Assembly: GCF_963676685.1 (NCBI RefSeq)
Contig: NC_092345.1
Span: 43,545,838-43,609,837, forward strand
Length of the DNA: 64,000 bases
DNA from: Mytilus edulis
Taxonomy: Eukaryota; Mollusca; Bivalvia; Mytilida; Mytilidae
Direction of reading: 5' to 3'
In this document: one piece after another, positions 62,335 through 64,000 of the stretch
Position numbering within the stretch: the stretch's first letter is position 1
Layout of the letters: every line of letters begins with the position of its first letter
Position numbers and translations under genes: made by a program
The notes under the pieces: model-generated
The model's input: only the letters and a program-made list of their open reading frames with translations
Databases searched by the model: none
Told to the model about the DNA's origin: nothing

Positions 62335-62560
62335 TAAAAAGAAGATGTAGTATGAATGCCAATGAGACAACTCTACACAAGAGACTTCTGACAGACACAT
62401 ATAGAATGCGGAGGGGGGTAAACAAGTTTGAAGGCACAAACCCTCCCCTAACCTTGGACAGTGGTGTAACAGTACAACAAAGAACTAATAATAAAAAATC
62501 AGTTGAAAAAAGCTTAACTGATCAGATGGATACAAATAGAAGTACTCAAAAACAGAGTAA
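62335..62560 (-). repeat. Dispersed repeat mosaic
   Basis: AAGAAGATGTAGTATGAATG and GCCAATGAGACAACTCTACA are the inverted landmark of the short dispersed family. CCCTCCCCTAACCTTGGACA with TGGTGTAACAGTACAACA follows, which I recall as another mussel repeat. The 112-aa plus-strand ORF covering this stretch is therefore not credited as a gene. Confidence 0.6.
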
Positions 62561-62863
62561 GCGTGGATGGGTACTTATACATCACCGAAACAAAAAAACA
62601 GTAAGTAAAGAGCTGTAAGAATTCGTAGCTACTGACAGCTAGTTCAAAGCCAATTATCAACTATTGAAATATCAATCAGTACACATCCAACATCCAGTGG
62701 ACTTAGTGTAAAGACGTAAGCACGTGTCTATCGCAGGGACTTATCCTGAAATATGGTTCACCTTGCCTGAATCATGGATTGGGATTGGCATCAAAAACTT
62801 AAAATTATTATAAACCAACTATGTGTATTTTAATTCATTATACGCCACGCGATTCCTCTCTTT

Positions 62864-64000
62864 TTAGCTCACCTGGCCCAAAGGGCCAAGTGAGCTTTTC
62901 TCATCACTTTGCGTCCGGCGTCCGGCGTCCGTCGTCCGGCGTTAGCTTTTACAAAAATCTTCTCCTCTGAAACTACTGGGCCAAATCAAACCAAACTTGG
63001 CCACAATCATCATTGGGGTATCTAGTTTAAAAAATGTGGGGCGTGACCCGGTCAACCAACCAAGATGGCCGCCACGGCTAAAAATAGAACATAGGGGTAA
63101 AATGCAGTTTTTGGCTTATAAAAATGTTTATCAGGTCAAGATCTATCTGCCCTGAAATTTTCAGATGAATCGGTCAATCGGTTGTTGGGTTGCTGCCCCT
63201 GAATTGGTAATTTTGAGGAAATTTTGCTGTTTTTGGTTATTATCTTGAATATTATTATAGATAGAGATAAACTATAAACAGCAATAATGTTCAGCAAAGT
63301 AAGATCTACAAATAAGTCAACATGACCAAAATGGTCAGTTGACCCGTTTAGGAATTATTGCCCTTTATAGTCAATTTTTAACCATTTTTCGTTAATTAAA
63401 GTAATCTTTTACAAAAATCTTCTCCTCTGAAACTACTGGGCCAAATTAATCCAAACTTGGCCACAATCATCTTTGGGGTATCTAGTTTAAAAAATGTGTG
63501 GCGTGACCTGGTCAACCAACCAAGATGGCCGCCACGGCTAAAAATAGAACAAAGGGGTAAAATGCAGTTTTTGGCTTATAACTCAAAAACCAAAGCATTT
63601 TGAGGAAATCTGACGGGATAAAAATGTTTATCAGGTCAAGATTTATCTGCCCTGAAATTTTCAGATGAATCGGTCAATCGGTTGTTGGGTTACTGCCCCT
63701 GAATTGGTAATTTTGAGGAAATTTTGCTGTTTTTGGTTATTATCTTGAATATTATTATAGATAGAGATAAACTTTAAACAGCAATAATGTTCAGCAAAGT
63801 AAGATCTACAAATAAGTCAACATGATCAAAATGGTCAGTTGACCCGTTTAGGAGTTATTGCCCTTTATAGTCAATTTTTAACCATTTTTCGTAAATTAAA
63901 GTAATCTTTTACAAAAATCTTCTCCTCTGAAACTACTTGGCCAAATTAATCCAAACTTGGCCACAATCATCTTTGGGGTATCTAGTTTAAAAAATGTGTG
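62864..64000 (-). repeat. Tandem array of family R1, inverted, continuing past the window
   Basis: Starts with the family terminus TTAGCTCACCTGGCCCAAAG, a hairpin with GGGCCAAGTGAGCT, then GCGTCCGGCGTCC microrepeats. Units share ACAAAAATCTTCTCCTCTGA at 62951, 63411 and 63911 (steps 460 and 500 bp). The shorter first unit lacks a 40-bp segment (present at about 63580-63620). Units are much more alike than those at 34437-36520, so this array is younger or homogenised. Confidence 0.85.

Noticed and set aside
62280-62618. 112-aa plus-strand ORF
   Set aside because: Consists of two dispersed repeat fragments; start lies in a third unrelated segment.

Overview
The window is animal nuclear DNA, most likely from a marine mussel (Mytilus or a close relative). 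Genes are split by GT-AG introns, base composition is strongly AT-rich, and much of the non-coding DNA consists of dispersed repeat families I recall as abundant in mussel genomes. The genus is an inference from recalled repeats and cannot be checked here. There are no bacterial-type operons, rRNA, tRNA or CRISPR arrays that I can support.

Two conserved genes can be read exon by exon. POLE3 (DNA polymerase epsilon subunit 3, a histone-fold protein) lies on the minus strand at 286-3449 in four coding exons (152 aa). CSNK2B (casein kinase II regulatory beta subunit) lies on the plus strand at 19525-28610 in six coding exons (221 aa). They are divergent, and the 16 kb between them must hold both promoters plus any non-coding first exons. 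A third, unrecognised protein-coding exon is likely at 60774-61232 (+). The genes look unrelated in function (replication/chromatin, kinase regulation, unknown), so no joint pathway is implied.

Region by region: 1-3.5 kb POLE3, with a fold-back repeat and a bivalve-type repeat in its introns. 3.5-19.5 kb is a transposon-rich intergenic or 5' intron region. It holds a 2.7 kb element with a second element nested inside it (7060-9767 and 7614-8826), a possible 5.2 kb element bounded by ACGTTGT-rich ends (11169-16330), and several small palindromic elements. 19.5-28.6 kb is CSNK2B, with two non-autonomous DNA transposons in its introns, each with an intact 8-bp target duplication. 28.6-38.4 kb is repeat-derived intergenic DNA. 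38.4-49.8 kb is the most striking part: an 11 kb tandem array with 25 near-identical stem-loops, organised into 2,037-bp higher-order repeats and split by a 2.6 kb Penelope-like retroelement with an intact 750-aa reverse transcriptase ORF. 49.8-58 kb holds more dispersed repeats and a 1.6 kb imperfect palindrome. 58-64 kb has two small inverted-repeat elements, the unknown exon, and a bivalve-type tandem repeat running off the right edge.

The best candidates for something undescribed are the palindrome array, where the loop of the hairpin occurs in both orientations between otherwise homologous units, and the retroelement sitting inside it without a recognisable endonuclease domain.
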